DNA of 64,000 bases from the NCBI RefSeq assembly GCF_014281125.1, contig NZ_JACOEA010000003.1, positions 263,121 to 327,120 of the forward strand, in the 5' to 3' direction. Of this stretch, positions 8,090 through 16,889 are shown piece after piece. This DNA comes from Lawsonibacter celer (GTDB lineage Bacteria; Bacillota; Clostridia; Oscillospirales; Oscillospiraceae). Each line of letters begins with the position of its first letter. Position 1 is the stretch's first letter. The notes below the pieces were generated by a model. It saw only the letters and a program-made list of their open reading frames with translations. It searched no databases and had not been told where the DNA came from. Position numbers and translations under genes: made by a program.

Positions 8090-9538
8090 TCAGTGGGCGC
8101 GCTCAGCGGCTGCCTCTTCTTCCATCTCACGCACCGCCTCCTGATAGCGCAGGTAGCCGGGGGACACCTTCTCTTTGCTCATCAGCGTCATGGGGATAAG
8201 AATCACAAGGCACACAACAGCGGCTGGCCAAAGCGGCTCAATGTCGAAGGGTTTTCCTCCGAAGAACCAGGCCATTGCAACCACGCCGCCGCCCAGCATG
8301 GACCAAAAGGCGGCGTTTGCACTGACCCGCTTCCAAACAATTGCCGCGACCAAGACAATGCCGACCACCGAGCGGATCTGAAGCGCGCCCAGCAGTTGGT
8401 TAAGAATCGAAGTGGCATTCAAGCCCAGCAGAGTGGCCACGGCCGCAGCAATCAGAACCACAGTCCGTGAGCACCAGACTTGCTGTTTTTCCGTCGCCTT
8501 TGGGTTTATAAACGGCACATAGAGATCCTTTGCCACACAGCCGCCGACGATCAGCAGCAGTGCCGGACCGGAGGACCAGATTGCGGCCAGGACCGCCAGG
8601 GAAATGATGGTGGAAAACGCCGGCCCAAGATATTCTGCCATAGATACCAGCGCAGTGGAGGATGTAATATTTGGCATAACCAGCTTTGCGCAAATACCGG
8701 TGATGGCGGGCATCAGCGCAAAGGGAAACACGAGAATGCCAGCCAGCAGCGTCCCCTTAGTCGCCGCACCGCTGCTCTTGGCACTGAAAGACGCGTTGGT
8801 AATGTTAGCCGCCGCGAGGAAGGAAATGGCAGTTCCCAGCGCATTGGCCAGCGTGGTCGCCAGGGAGGGCTGTGCAAGGCTGAAGTATGTAGTGGGGAGT
8901 GCACTCTGTAGCTCCGCCCAGCCGCCGACACGGTGCACGGCCAGTATGGCAATCACCGCGGAGCCAACAAACATAATGGCACTATGGAGGATACCGACGG
9001 CGGCAATGCCGTACATACCGCCCACCATTGCCACAATCACGAAAATCGCTGTGACAATCCACGCGATCAGGGTGGTATTTTCCGTCCCCAGCAGCGGGGC
9101 CAGAATTCCAGCTGCCGCCACGGGCTGGGAGGAATAGAAAATGATATAGACAACCGCCACCACGAAGATCATCAGCACCCGGGAGCGCTGGTCAAACATG
9201 TAGCCAAAGCAGTTCGGAATGGTCATGAGGCCCCTGCGCTCACGGAAGGCACGGTAAAACTTCCGCACCAAGAGCAGAAACAGGAAGCAGCCGATGCCCA
9301 TACCCCACTGGGCCCAGACGGAGGAAAGCCCTCTGTTAAAGGCTGTCTGTGCGTTGCCCACTGTGCCGGACCCGGCAACGATTTCAGAGAAGATTAGGGC
9401 GGCGATCATCATTGTGCCCAGGCTCTTATCCGCAGTCAGGTACTTTCCGGAGTCCTTGTTCCGTTTGGCAAACAAGGCGCTGATAACGGTTGTCCCAACG
9501 ATATATACTAGGATTACGGCCAACGATATTATCTGCAC
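8090..9538 (-). CDS. Sodium:solute symporter family transporter (SSS)
   Basis: The protein of about 482 residues has some 13 membrane segments and begins MQIISLAVILVYIVGTTVIS. Conserved SSS features include KYLTADKSLGTMMIAALIFSE and the helix around WAQWGMGIGCFLFLLLVRKFYRAF, then the SGPALLLIVGG region. It should import a carboxylate or amino-acid-like substrate with Na+ at the cytoplasmic membrane. The GTG at 9538 is 8 bases from GGAG and is preferred to the GTG at 9547, which overlaps that site. It lies between the crotonase and acyl-CoA dehydrogenase genes, so it is probably the entry port of the pathway. Confidence 0.85.
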   Translation of the reverse strand: MQIISLAVILVYIVGTTVISALFAKRNKDSGKYLTADKSLGTMMIAALIFSEIVAGSGTVGNAQTAFNRGLSSVWAQWGMGIGCFLFLLLVRKFYRAFRERRGLMTIPNCFGYMFDQRSRVLMIFVVAVVYIIFYSSQPVAAAGILAPLLGTENTTLIAWIVTAIFVIVAMVGGMYGIAAVGILHSAIMFVGSAVIAILAVHRVGGWAELQSALPTTYFSLAQPSLATTLANALGTAISFLAAANITNASFSAKSSGAATKGTLLAGILVFPFALMPAITGICAKLVMPNITSSTALVSMAEYLGPAFSTIISLAVLAAIWSSGPALLLIVGGCVAKDLYVPFINPKATEKQQVWCSRTVVLIAAAVATLLGLNATSILNQLLGALQIRSVVGIVLVAAIVWKRVSANAAFWSMLGGGVVAMAWFFGGKPFDIEPLWPAAVVCLVILIPMTLMSKEKVSPGYLRYQEAVREMEEEAAAERAH

Positions 9539-9570
9539 AAAACTCACTCCAACACAATTTTTGGGGGATC

Positions 9571-10548
9571 TTAATTCCGCAGTTTCTGACCGGTCTTCAG
9601 GAACATCTCAATGCGTTCCTGCGTCTTGGGGTGCCGGAGCAGGTCGATAAAGCACGCCCGCTCGGTATCCAAGATCTGCTGCTCCGTGTATTCCGACGGG
9701 CCCGAGGTATCGCTGCCCGCCAGGATCCGCGCAATATGCCGGCCAATATACAGATCGTGAGGCGCAATTCTGCCCTCCTCCAGAAGCTGTTCTGCATGCG
9801 CAGCCATTTGGATGTAGGCAGCCCGGCCGGGCAGGGTCACCCGAACCTGTTCCCTGCCCGCAGGGGGACGCCCAACCATATGCCGGCACAGATCCTTGGC
9901 CGTATCTAACTGCCCGGAGGCCTCCGCGACCACCTTGTCGGCAGCGTTCAGGTACCCCAGCCTGGCGGCGTTGGCGGCATTTTGGGAGACCGTACCGAGC
10001 AGGAGCCGATCGTAGAGCGCGCAGATTTTTTCGCTGTCCTGCTCCGGGTCCAGGCCTTCCATACACAGCGCAGTCTCCTTGGTGCCGCCGCCGCTTGGGA
10101 GGAGGCCGACGCCCACCTCCACAAGACCCATATAGCTCTTCTCCCGCGCCACACGGGCATGGGCGTGAAGCGCGATTTCCAGCCCGCCCCCCAGCGTCAT
10201 GCCATAGGGCGCGGCCACAATCGGCTTGCCGTAGCGCTTTACCTGGACATTCATCTGCTGGAAGTAATTCACGCTGTCCTCAAACAGATCGAACCGGTTC
10301 CTTTTAATCTTGTCCAGCATGGCACTCAGATCGGCACCGGCGGAAAAGTGCTTGCTCTCAGAGCCGATTACCATTCCGTCAAACCCGAGGAGATCCCTTT
10401 CCATCAGATCCAGAAGAAACTCCTTAATGGCAGGCGTGATGCTGTTGCCCTTGGACCGGAACTCCAGACAGCAGATGCCGCCGCCCAGATCGTGCAGCGC
10501 GGCATCCCTGATGGAAGCTGTAATTTCTGTCTCACTCAGATGGAGCAT
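9571..10548 (-). CDS. Enoyl-CoA hydratase/isomerase family protein (FadN C-terminal-like)
   Basis: The 325-residue crotonase-fold protein shows the two oxyanion-hole regions SKHFSAGADL and YGMTLGGGLEIAL and the acidic catalytic region LVEVGVGLLPSGGGTKE. It is longer than ordinary crotonases (about 260). Its tail, KTQERIEMFLKTGQKLRN, resembles the C-terminal end of FadN-type bifunctional enzymes, in which a hydroxyacyl-CoA dehydrogenase is followed by a crotonase domain; here the dehydrogenase is a separate gene (4176-5036). It should hydrate enoyl-CoA to 3-hydroxyacyl-CoA. It lies 18 bases after the thiolase gene in the same operon. Confidence 0.88.
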   Translation of the reverse strand: MLHLSETEITASIRDAALHDLGGGICCLEFRSKGNSITPAIKEFLLDLMERDLLGFDGMVIGSESKHFSAGADLSAMLDKIKRNRFDLFEDSVNYFQQMNVQVKRYGKPIVAAPYGMTLGGGLEIALHAHARVAREKSYMGLVEVGVGLLPSGGGTKETALCMEGLDPEQDSEKICALYDRLLLGTVSQNAANAARLGYLNAADKVVAEASGQLDTAKDLCRHMVGRPPAGREQVRVTLPGRAAYIQMAAHAEQLLEEGRIAPHDLYIGRHIARILAGSDTSGPSEYTEQQILDTERACFIDLLRHPKTQERIEMFLKTGQKLRN

Positions 10549-10566
10549 CCTGTTCCCCCCCTTTTC

Positions 10567-11736
10567 TCACAGCAGTTCAAACACTCCGGCAGCGCCCATA
10601 CCGCCGCCGATGCACATGCTGACCAGGCCATACCTGCCGCCGTTGTCCTGCAGGTAGGACAGCGCCTTGCACACCAGGATCGCGCCTGTTGCGCCCAAGG
10701 GATGCCCCAGCGCCATAGCGCCGCCGCGGGGATTTACAATCTGCGGATTAAGCCCCAGCTCCTTCTGGCACGGGATTGCCTGAGCAGCAAAAGCCTCGTT
10801 CAGCTCAATCACATCCATGTCATTTACCGTCAGGCCAACCTGCTTCATCACCTTGGGAATAGCTTTCATGGGGCCGATGCCCATCACGCGGGCGGGCACA
10901 CCGGCCACCGCGTAGCCCAGGAATCTGGCAATCGGGTGCACTCCAAGCTCAGCGGCCTTTTCTTCGGACATCAGCACTACAAAGCCGGCGCCGTCGCTGG
11001 TCTGGGAGGAGGTCGCGGCGGTCACAACACCGCCCTCCTGAAAGCAGGGCTTCAGGCCGGCCAGGCCCTCCGCAGTGGTCCCCCTCCGTATACCCTCGTC
11101 TTTGTCAAAAACCCGCTCTGTCCCGTTTCCATCCACGTAATGAACCGGGATAATTTCCCGTTCAAATGCGCCGGAATCCTGGGCCAGTTCAGCTCTTGTA
11201 TGACTTATGGCCGCAGCCTCGTCCATCTCAGCCCGGGTGACGTGGTAATCCGCGGCCACGTTCTCAGCCGTAATCCCCATCGGCATATAAACCGCGCTTC
11301 CGTGTTCCACCAGCCAGGGATTGCGGAAGCTGGGGTCGGTCACCATGGGAATACTGCTCATGGACTCCACACCGCCGGCCACGATAACCTCCGCCTGTCC
11401 GGCCATAATGGCGTTTGCCGCGGTCGCAATCGCCTGAAGCCCGGAAGAGCAAAATCGGTTGACCGTTTGCCCAGGCACCTCGTCCGGCAGCTGGGCCCGC
11501 TGGGCGATGACCCGGCCCACATTGGTGCCCTGCGTTTGCTCCGGCTTGGCGCATCCGACGATCACATCGTCAATCTGCCGGCGGTCCAGCTGGGGAATCC
11601 GGTCAAGTACGCCGGACAAGACCTCAGCGGCGTAATCGACTGGATGCACTTGGCTCAGCGCGCCCTTTTTTGCCTTTCCCACTGCGGAGCGGCCATAGGC
11701 TACAATGACGGCGGTTTTCCCTTTTCTGTTCTCCAA
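10567..11736 (-). CDS. Acetyl-CoA acyltransferase (thiolase)
   Basis: The 389-residue protein is of normal thiolase length. The nucleophilic Cys96 lies in [15 protein letters not shown], the catalytic His in [15 protein letters not shown] and the second Cys in [17 protein letters not shown]. It cleaves 3-oxoacyl-CoA to acetyl-CoA and a shortened acyl-CoA, or condenses two acetyl-CoA. The TTG at 11736 is preferred because GGGAG lies 8 bases upstream and the thiolase fold begins just after; a frame to 11862 crosses the sigma-54 promoter and has no ribosome site. It is the first gene of the minus-strand operon and sits directly behind that promoter. Confidence 0.92.
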   Translation of the reverse strand: MENRKGKTAVIVAYGRSAVGKAKKGALSQVHPVDYAAEVLSGVLDRIPQLDRRQIDDVIVGCAKPEQTQGTNVGRVIAQRAQLPDEVPGQTVNRFCSSGLQAIATAANAIMAGQAEVIVAGGVESMSSIPMVTDPSFRNPWLVEHGSAVYMPMGITAENVAADYHVTRAEMDEAAAISHTRAELAQDSGAFEREIIPVHYVDGNGTERVFDKDEGIRRGTTAEGLAGLKPCFQEGGVVTAATSSQTSDGAGFVVLMSEEKAAELGVHPIARFLGYAVAGVPARVMGIGPMKAIPKVMKQVGLTVNDMDVIELNEAFAAQAIPCQKELGLNPQIVNPRGGAMALGHPLGATGAILVCKALSYLQDNGGRYGLVSMCIGGGMGAAGVFELL

Positions 11737-11813
11737 AAATATCACTCCCAAATTTTTCGACGTTCCCTTACATATTTTTTCAAACGAAAAAATTCCTGTC
11801 GTTCTGACTACCA

Positions 11814-11829
11814 AGCAACTTCTGTGCCA
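11814..11829 (-). promoter_or_regulatory. Sigma-54 (-24/-12) promoter of the thiolase operon
   Basis: The minus strand reads TGGCACAGAAGTTGCT, matching the consensus TGGCACRNNNNTTGCW at every fixed position. Transcription would start near 11803, about 65 bases before the thiolase start codon. A sigma-54 activator gene is divergently placed at 12082. Confidence 0.9.
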
Positions 11830-11961
11830 ACTTCCCCAATTCCTGTGGATCCGACCGCGCAATCCACTGGAGTTTCAACAGAAAATTCAGGATGGCCTGT
11901 GGCCAATCGGCCCGCCTGACCGGGTGCCGCCCTTCCAGAAAATTTCATCCGTGCAATTCAC

Positions 11962-11977
11962 ACAATTTCAAATTTGT
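11962..11977. promoter_or_regulatory. Candidate activator-binding dyad
   Basis: ACAATTTCAAATTTGT is an imperfect dyad with matching ACAA/TTGT ends. It lies about 135-150 bases upstream of the sigma-54 promoter, the usual distance for enhancer-like sites, and close to the activator's own promoter. The assignment is inference. Confidence 0.35.
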
Positions 11978-12000
11978 AATCGAGCGCACATGCATGCAGT

Positions 12001-12029
12001 TTGACATTTTTCCTCGTATCTGGTAAGTT
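12001..12029 (+). promoter_or_regulatory. Promoter of the PrpR-type activator gene
   Basis: TTGACA (12001-12006) is followed after 17 bases by TAAGTT, a weak -10 box. It lies 53 bases before the ATG. Confidence 0.5.
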
Positions 12030-12081
12030 CAAAAGAAAGGTCGCCAGCGGCTGAGTCTGTCATTCAGGGGGGCATTCAGAA

Positions 12082-14001
12082 ATGTATCGGATCGGTATCT
12101 TATCTCACTACTCAAGCATGGAAAAGGATTTTATGCATTTGCAGGGTTGGGAGGGCTGCCAGCTTATTTTTAAAATGGGTGTGCTGGATCTCGCAATTGA
12201 GGTGGCCCGCAAGATGATTGAGCAGGAACGGGTGGAGGCCATCATTGCCAACAGCAAGACGGCCGCCTTTATTCGTCCGTATCTTTCCGTACCCGTGATT
12301 CCCCTCTATCTGAAAACGTACAATCTGATCCGGGCATTTCATCTTGCAAAGACCGTGGGCAATAAGATCGCCTTTGTGGAATACGATAATGAAACACAAA
12401 AGGACGCCAGCGTCTATGATCTGGATATTGTTCAGCAAATACTGAATATCAAGGTCAATCGCTATCAGGCCGCGGATCTGTCCTTAATGCCGGAGGTCCT
12501 GGAAATCCTCATCCGCGACGGCTGCGATACAGTGGTCAGCTCAGCCAGCTGTATGATCGCTCGGGCCTCCAGGAGCGGACTGCATACCTTTTTGATGAAA
12601 ACCGAAGAGGGTGATATGCAGGAAGCCATTCTCAATGCCGCCAATATGCTGAAAATACAGGCCAAGGATGCCGAGCGCCGTGATTGGCTGACCTCCATTG
12701 TGGAGAACTCCGACAGCGGATATCTGATTTTAAGCCGCACCGGACTGGTCAATCTTGTCAATGAACGTGCCACAGAGCTGCTGGAGCTTCCCGCCTCCAA
12801 GCTGGAGGGGCACCACTTTCAGTCCCTTGCGGAAAAGTATCCTGTGATTGAACAGCTGAGCCGGTGCACCAAAAAGATGGAGCTGATTAAGTATCTCGAC
12901 CAGGAGCTTCTGGTTCAATATCTTCCCGTACAGTCCCAAAACTCCAATTTCATGGGCACGCTCTATGTCCTGAACAAGCTGAAAAACATTCAGGATACCG
13001 AACTGCAGGCGCGGCGTCTGCTGCTCAAGAAGGGGTTTATTGCAAAATATCAATTTCATGACATTGTCAGAGAGAGCACTCACATCAAATCTCTGATTCA
13101 AAAAGCCAAACTCTTTGCAAGGACCAACGCCCCGGTGCTCATTCACGGGGAGAGTGGGACCGGAAAAGAGCTGTTTGCACAGAGCATTCACAATGCCAGC
13201 CCTCGGGCCCGAAAGCCCTTCCTTGCAATCAACTGCGCAACGCTTCCGCCCCAGCTGCTGGAGTCTGAGCTGTTCGGCTATGAAGGGGGCGCTTTTACCG
13301 ATGCGCGGAAAGATGGAAAGCTGGGCCTGTTTGAGGTTGCAAACGGCGGCACCGTCTTTTTGGACGAAATCGGCGAAATGCCGCCTGAGCTCCAGGCCAG
13401 GCTGCTGCGCGTCCTGCAGGAGAAGGAGATTCGCCGGGTGGGTGGCGACAGCAACATCGCCATTGATGTGCGCATTATCTCCGCCACACACCGGAACCTT
13501 CGGAAAGCAGTGGCAGAGCGCCAGTTCAGAGGGGATCTCTACTACCGTCTCAACATTCTCCCTTTGGAGCTTCCACCCCTCAGAAGCCGGCCGGACGATA
13601 TCGCTCCGCTGATCAGTTCCTATCTGCAAAATATCTCCCTGCCCTATCCGAAACGCTTTAAAATGCCTGCGCAGTGCTTGTCTGAAATGGAACATTATGC
13701 ATGGCCCGGAAACGTCCGGGAGTTGTACGCCTTCATGGAACGGCTGGTTGCCACTGCCCAAAGCGACGCCATCACAGTGCAGGCCTTTCATGATGCCTTC
13801 CGCGATTTGACTCAGCCCTCCGACGCTGCGGACCATGGGGCAGACGACAATACGATCTCCGTCCCCATTGGGACTTATCAAGAAATGAACCGCGATATTG
13901 TACTCCTGCTCCTGGAGCATTTTCACGGCGATCGCAGGGCGGTAGAGCAGACCCTGAATATCAGCCCCACAACCCTCTGGCGGCGGATTAAAGAAAAATA
14001 G
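12082..14001 (+). CDS. Sigma-54-dependent transcriptional activator with PrpR N-terminal sensor
   Basis: The 639-residue protein has an N-terminal PrpR_N-type ligand domain (about 1-190), a PAS-like segment (about 200-310), a AAA+ domain from about 325 and a C-terminal Fis-type helix-turn-helix ([21 protein letters not shown]). Walker A is GESGTGKE (356-363) and Walker B is VFLDEIG (425-431). The sigma-54 contact loop reads GAFTDA (403-408) in place of the usual GAFTGA. The family senses a small acid or acyl compound and drives open-complex formation at -24/-12 promoters. Its position, divergent from the thiolase operon, makes that operon the likely target; the TRAP operon at 19330 is a second candidate. 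Confidence 0.9.
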   Translation: MYRIGILSHYSSMEKDFMHLQGWEGCQLIFKMGVLDLAIEVARKMIEQERVEAIIANSKTAAFIRPYLSVPVIPLYLKTYNLIRAFHLAKTVGNKIAFVEYDNETQKDASVYDLDIVQQILNIKVNRYQAADLSLMPEVLEILIRDGCDTVVSSASCMIARASRSGLHTFLMKTEEGDMQEAILNAANMLKIQAKDAERRDWLTSIVENSDSGYLILSRTGLVNLVNERATELLELPASKLEGHHFQSLAEKYPVIEQLSRCTKKMELIKYLDQELLVQYLPVQSQNSNFMGTLYVLNKLKNIQDTELQARRLLLKKGFIAKYQFHDIVRESTHIKSLIQKAKLFARTNAPVLIHGESGTGKELFAQSIHNASPRARKPFLAINCATLPPQLLESELFGYEGGAFTDARKDGKLGLFEVANGGTVFLDEIGEMPPELQARLLRVLQEKEIRRVGGDSNIAIDVRIISATHRNLRKAVAERQFRGDLYYRLNILPLELPPLRSRPDDIAPLISSYLQNISLPYPKRFKMPAQCLSEMEHYAWPGNVRELYAFMERLVATAQSDAITVQAFHDAFRDLTQPSDAADHGADDNTISVPIGTYQEMNRDIVLLLLEHFHGDRRAVEQTLNISPTTLWRRIKEK

Positions 14002-14064
14002 TCTTTTCCACAGCAAAAGCCCCCGCAGTCTCGGGACTGCGGGGGCTTTTGCTGTGGAAAAGAC
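14001..14064. terminator. Very long perfect hairpin terminator
   Basis: Thirty bases (14001-14030) pair perfectly with 14035-14064 around a TCGG loop. The inner part (AAAAGCCCCCGCAGTC with its complement) is a normal bidirectional terminator; the outer arms extend it well beyond usual length. It begins at the last base of the activator stop codon. Confidence 0.85.
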
Positions 14065-14157
14065 GCTCTCTTCTCTGGACCGCGGGCTGCTTTTATGGTA
14101 CGATATTTCCTATCAGCAAACACTCAAATTTTGGATTGAGAAGGCAGGAGTAAGAGA

Positions 14158-15462
14158 ATGAACCCACAAGAGCTTTATCAGAAAAAGCAAATGACCGCGG
14201 ATCAGCTGGCTGCCTGTATTCCGGACAACAGCGCGATCAGAACCGATCTGTTCCTGGCGCAGCCCAAAACCATCTTTGAAGCCTTAAACCGCCGCTGCCA
14301 GGCCAACAACATCCACGGCTGCTCTATCACCACCGGTCTGGAGCTCTACCCTCTTCTGTGCTACCAGGACCCCAAATATGCAGAGAATCTGCGCCCCATC
14401 TGCCAGTTCTGTTCCGGTCTCAGCCGCAAGGCCGTTAACGGCGGTCTGGCCGATTTTCTGCCCTTTACTTATTGGGACCAGCCCGCCTTGGTGCGCAACT
14501 ATCTCGACACCGATGTGTTTATGGTCTCTGTCTCTCCCATGGACGCCCACGGCTACTTCAGCATGGGCGTAACCGGCTCCGCCTGTGGGGCCTATATTGA
14601 GACAGCCCGCATGATCCTGGTGGAGGTCAACCAGAAGATGCCCTACTGCGCCGCCGCACCCAAGGTTCACATCTCCCAGGTGGCGGGCGTGTGTGAGGCT
14701 GACTACCCCCTGTCCGCCCTCCCCACCGCCGAGCTGGATGAGGCCAGCCTGACCATCGGCGGTCTGATTGCCGAAGAAATCCCGGACGGTGCCTGTCTGC
14801 AGTTGGGAATCGGCGCCATTCCCGATGCGGTGGGCATGGCTTTGAAGGACAAGCACCACCTGGGCATCCACACCGAGATGCTCACCGATAGCATGATCGA
14901 GCTGCTGGAGTGCGGCGCGGCGGACAATTCCCAAAAGGAGACCTACCGGGGACAGACCGTGGCCACCTTTGCCTTTGGCTCCCAGCGCATTTACGACTAT
15001 GTAAATCACAACCCGTCCCTGATGATCCTGCCGGTGGATGTAGTAAACAACCCCTACAACATTGCCAAAAACAGCAATTTCGTCTCCGTCAACGCTGCGC
15101 TGGAGGTAGACTTCCTGGGACAGGTGTGTGCCGAGACCATGGGGATCAAAATCTACTCCGGCTCAGGCGGCCAGCTTGATTTTGTGCGGGGTGCCACCAT
15201 GAGTCGGGGCGGCCAGAGCTTCATCGCCTTCTCCTCCACTGCCAAGGGGGGCACGCTCTCCAAAATCAAACCCATACTGACGCCCGGCTCAGCGGTCACC
15301 ACCGGCAAAAACGAGGTGGACATGATCGTCACGGAGTATGGCATCGCACGCCTGCGGGGCCGTTCCATGTCCCAGCGGGTAAAGGCCCTCATCTCCATTG
15401 CCCATCCCAAATTCCGGGATGAGCTGACCTTTGAGGCCAAACAGCGTAGCATGATCATTTGA
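14158..15462 (+). CDS. Acetyl-CoA hydrolase/transferase family CoA-transferase (butyryl-CoA:acetate / 4-hydroxybutyrate CoA-transferase type)
   Basis: The 434-residue protein belongs to the family I type CoA-transferases of the acetyl-CoA hydrolase/transferase group. The putative catalytic Glu240 is in LGIHTEMLTDS. The CoA-binding glycine motif GSGGQLDFVRGA is near residue 345, followed by TEYGIARLRGRSMSQRVKALI. Such enzymes swap CoA between acetate and butyrate, 4-hydroxybutyrate or propionate in the cytoplasm. It is on the opposite strand from the acyl-CoA operon but beside its regulator, so it may end that pathway by moving CoA onto acetate. The ribosome site is GGAG, with the start at ATG 14158. 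Confidence 0.9.
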   Translation: MNPQELYQKKQMTADQLAACIPDNSAIRTDLFLAQPKTIFEALNRRCQANNIHGCSITTGLELYPLLCYQDPKYAENLRPICQFCSGLSRKAVNGGLADFLPFTYWDQPALVRNYLDTDVFMVSVSPMDAHGYFSMGVTGSACGAYIETARMILVEVNQKMPYCAAAPKVHISQVAGVCEADYPLSALPTAELDEASLTIGGLIAEEIPDGACLQLGIGAIPDAVGMALKDKHHLGIHTEMLTDSMIELLECGAADNSQKETYRGQTVATFAFGSQRIYDYVNHNPSLMILPVDVVNNPYNIAKNSNFVSVNAALEVDFLGQVCAETMGIKIYSGSGGQLDFVRGATMSRGGQSFIAFSSTAKGGTLSKIKPILTPGSAVTTGKNEVDMIVTEYGIARLRGRSMSQRVKALISIAHPKFRDELTFEAKQRSMII

Positions 15463-15472
15463 CCCCATATGC

Positions 15473-15508
15473 GAAGAGCCCCTGACGGCAGCTGCCGTCA
15501 GGGGCTCT
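15473..15508. terminator. Bidirectional terminator
   Basis: AAGAGCCCCTGACGGCAG is followed directly by its exact complement, an 18-bp palindrome with A and T ends, between the convergent CoA-transferase and PBP genes. Confidence 0.9.
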
Positions 15509-15515
15509 TTTCCAT

Positions 15516-16889
15516 TTAATACCCGTTGACAATAGCGTCCAGCACCTGGGCGGCCACAGTGCCCGCCACATCGGAGCCGCCGCCGCCGTTTTCCACCAGC
15601 ACCACGAAGGCGTAGGGGGTGTCCTCCCCCCGCAGGAAGCCGGCAAACCAGGCGTTGGGGGCCTTCCCTCCTCCCACCTCGGCCGTGCCCGACTTGGCGC
15701 AGAGATCCATATTGGGGAAACGGCCCGTGCCGTAGGTCTCGGCCACATTTCGGGCCATCATCTCCGCCAGGGCGCCGGCGGTGTCGGCCTCCACCAGGGT
15801 CTTGGTGTGTTTGGTAAGCGATGGGAGGGACGGCAGGCCCAGAGGGCTCTGCGTCCTGAGCACCAGGCGGGGCACAGCGGCCTTTCCGCCGTTGGCAATG
15901 GCCCCCATGTACACCATCAGGGCGCAGGGATTGACCAGGTCGTCGTCCTGGCCCACCCCCGCCCAGCCCAGCTGGTGTTCTGTGGCGCTGGAGAAATCGA
16001 ACTGACCGGCGGCGGTGCGGATGCCGTCCACGGTATAGCGGCTGGTCAGCCCGGCCTTTTCAGTATACTGTTCCAGGGCAGCCGCCCCCAGCTCGGCGGC
16101 CAGCTGGGCAAACACCCCGTTGCAGGAGTTGGCCAGGGCGTCGTAAATGTCCTGCTCCCCATGGGCATGGGGGCAGGTGACCGCCCCGTCCCCCACCACA
16201 GTGGAGCCGGTGCAGGTCCACCGCCGCTCATACAGGTCTGGAATTTGCTCCAGAGCCGCGGCCAGGGTGACCGTTTTATACACCGAGCCGGGCACAAAGG
16301 CGCCGGAGAGAAAGCGGTTGAGGTACACGCCGTCATAGCGCTCGTCCCCCTCTGCAATCTCCGGCGGGCTCTCCGGATCAAAGGTCGGGGAGGAGACCAT
16401 GCACAGCACCTCGCCGGTCTGGTAGTTGTACACCCCCACCGCGCCCTTTTTGCCGCCCAGGGCGTTGTAGGCGATGTAGTTATAGCGGGCGTCAATGGTC
16501 AGGTACAGGTCGTTGCCCTCCCCCAGGGGGGAATAGGCGCCGGTGAGCAGGTTGTACCCGGAGAGCCGGTCGGCAAAGGCCACCAGGGCGCTGGTGCCGA
16601 TATAGCCGTTGGGGTCGCCCACCGCGTGGAGGGTGGCCTTGCGCACGGTCTCCCCGTCGTACCAGCGGCGGGAGCCGTCCTTCTCCGGCCAGGAGAGCAC
16701 ATCTCCGTCCCGGTCCAGAACCCGCCCCACGGAGAGCTGGCCCTTGCTGTTGTACAGGTGCCGGTTCCCGGAAAAGGAGGCCCACCGCCCGCCCCGCAGG
16801 ACGAAGCGGAAGGAAAACACGCACAGCCCCAGCACCAGGGCCGCGGAGAGCAGCAGGCAGAACAGCGCCCGGCGTTCAATCTTCTTCAC
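15516..16889 (-). CDS. Penicillin-binding protein, class B-type transpeptidase
   Basis: The 457-residue protein has one N-terminal membrane segment (about 8-30) and an extracellular transpeptidase domain. The active-site motifs are SVYK (Ser202 to Lys205), SCN (255-257) and KSGT (399-402). It cross-links peptidoglycan. The N-terminal non-catalytic part is short compared with FtsI or PBP2 (about 580-700 residues), as in actinobacterial PbpA and related clostridial proteins. The gene overlaps the FHA-FtsW gene by 14 bases, so it is almost certainly the partner transpeptidase of that glycosyltransferase. A role in elongation, division or sporulation is not decided by the sequence. Confidence 0.92.
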   Translation of the reverse strand: MKKIERRALFCLLLSAALVLGLCVFSFRFVLRGGRWASFSGNRHLYNSKGQLSVGRVLDRDGDVLSWPEKDGSRRWYDGETVRKATLHAVGDPNGYIGTSALVAFADRLSGYNLLTGAYSPLGEGNDLYLTIDARYNYIAYNALGGKKGAVGVYNYQTGEVLCMVSSPTFDPESPPEIAEGDERYDGVYLNRFLSGAFVPGSVYKTVTLAAALEQIPDLYERRWTCTGSTVVGDGAVTCPHAHGEQDIYDALANSCNGVFAQLAAELGAAALEQYTEKAGLTSRYTVDGIRTAAGQFDFSSATEHQLGWAGVGQDDDLVNPCALMVYMGAIANGGKAAVPRLVLRTQSPLGLPSLPSLTKHTKTLVEADTAGALAEMMARNVAETYGTGRFPNMDLCAKSGTAEVGGGKAPNAWFAGFLRGEDTPYAFVVLVENGGGGSDVAGTVAAQVLDAIVNGY

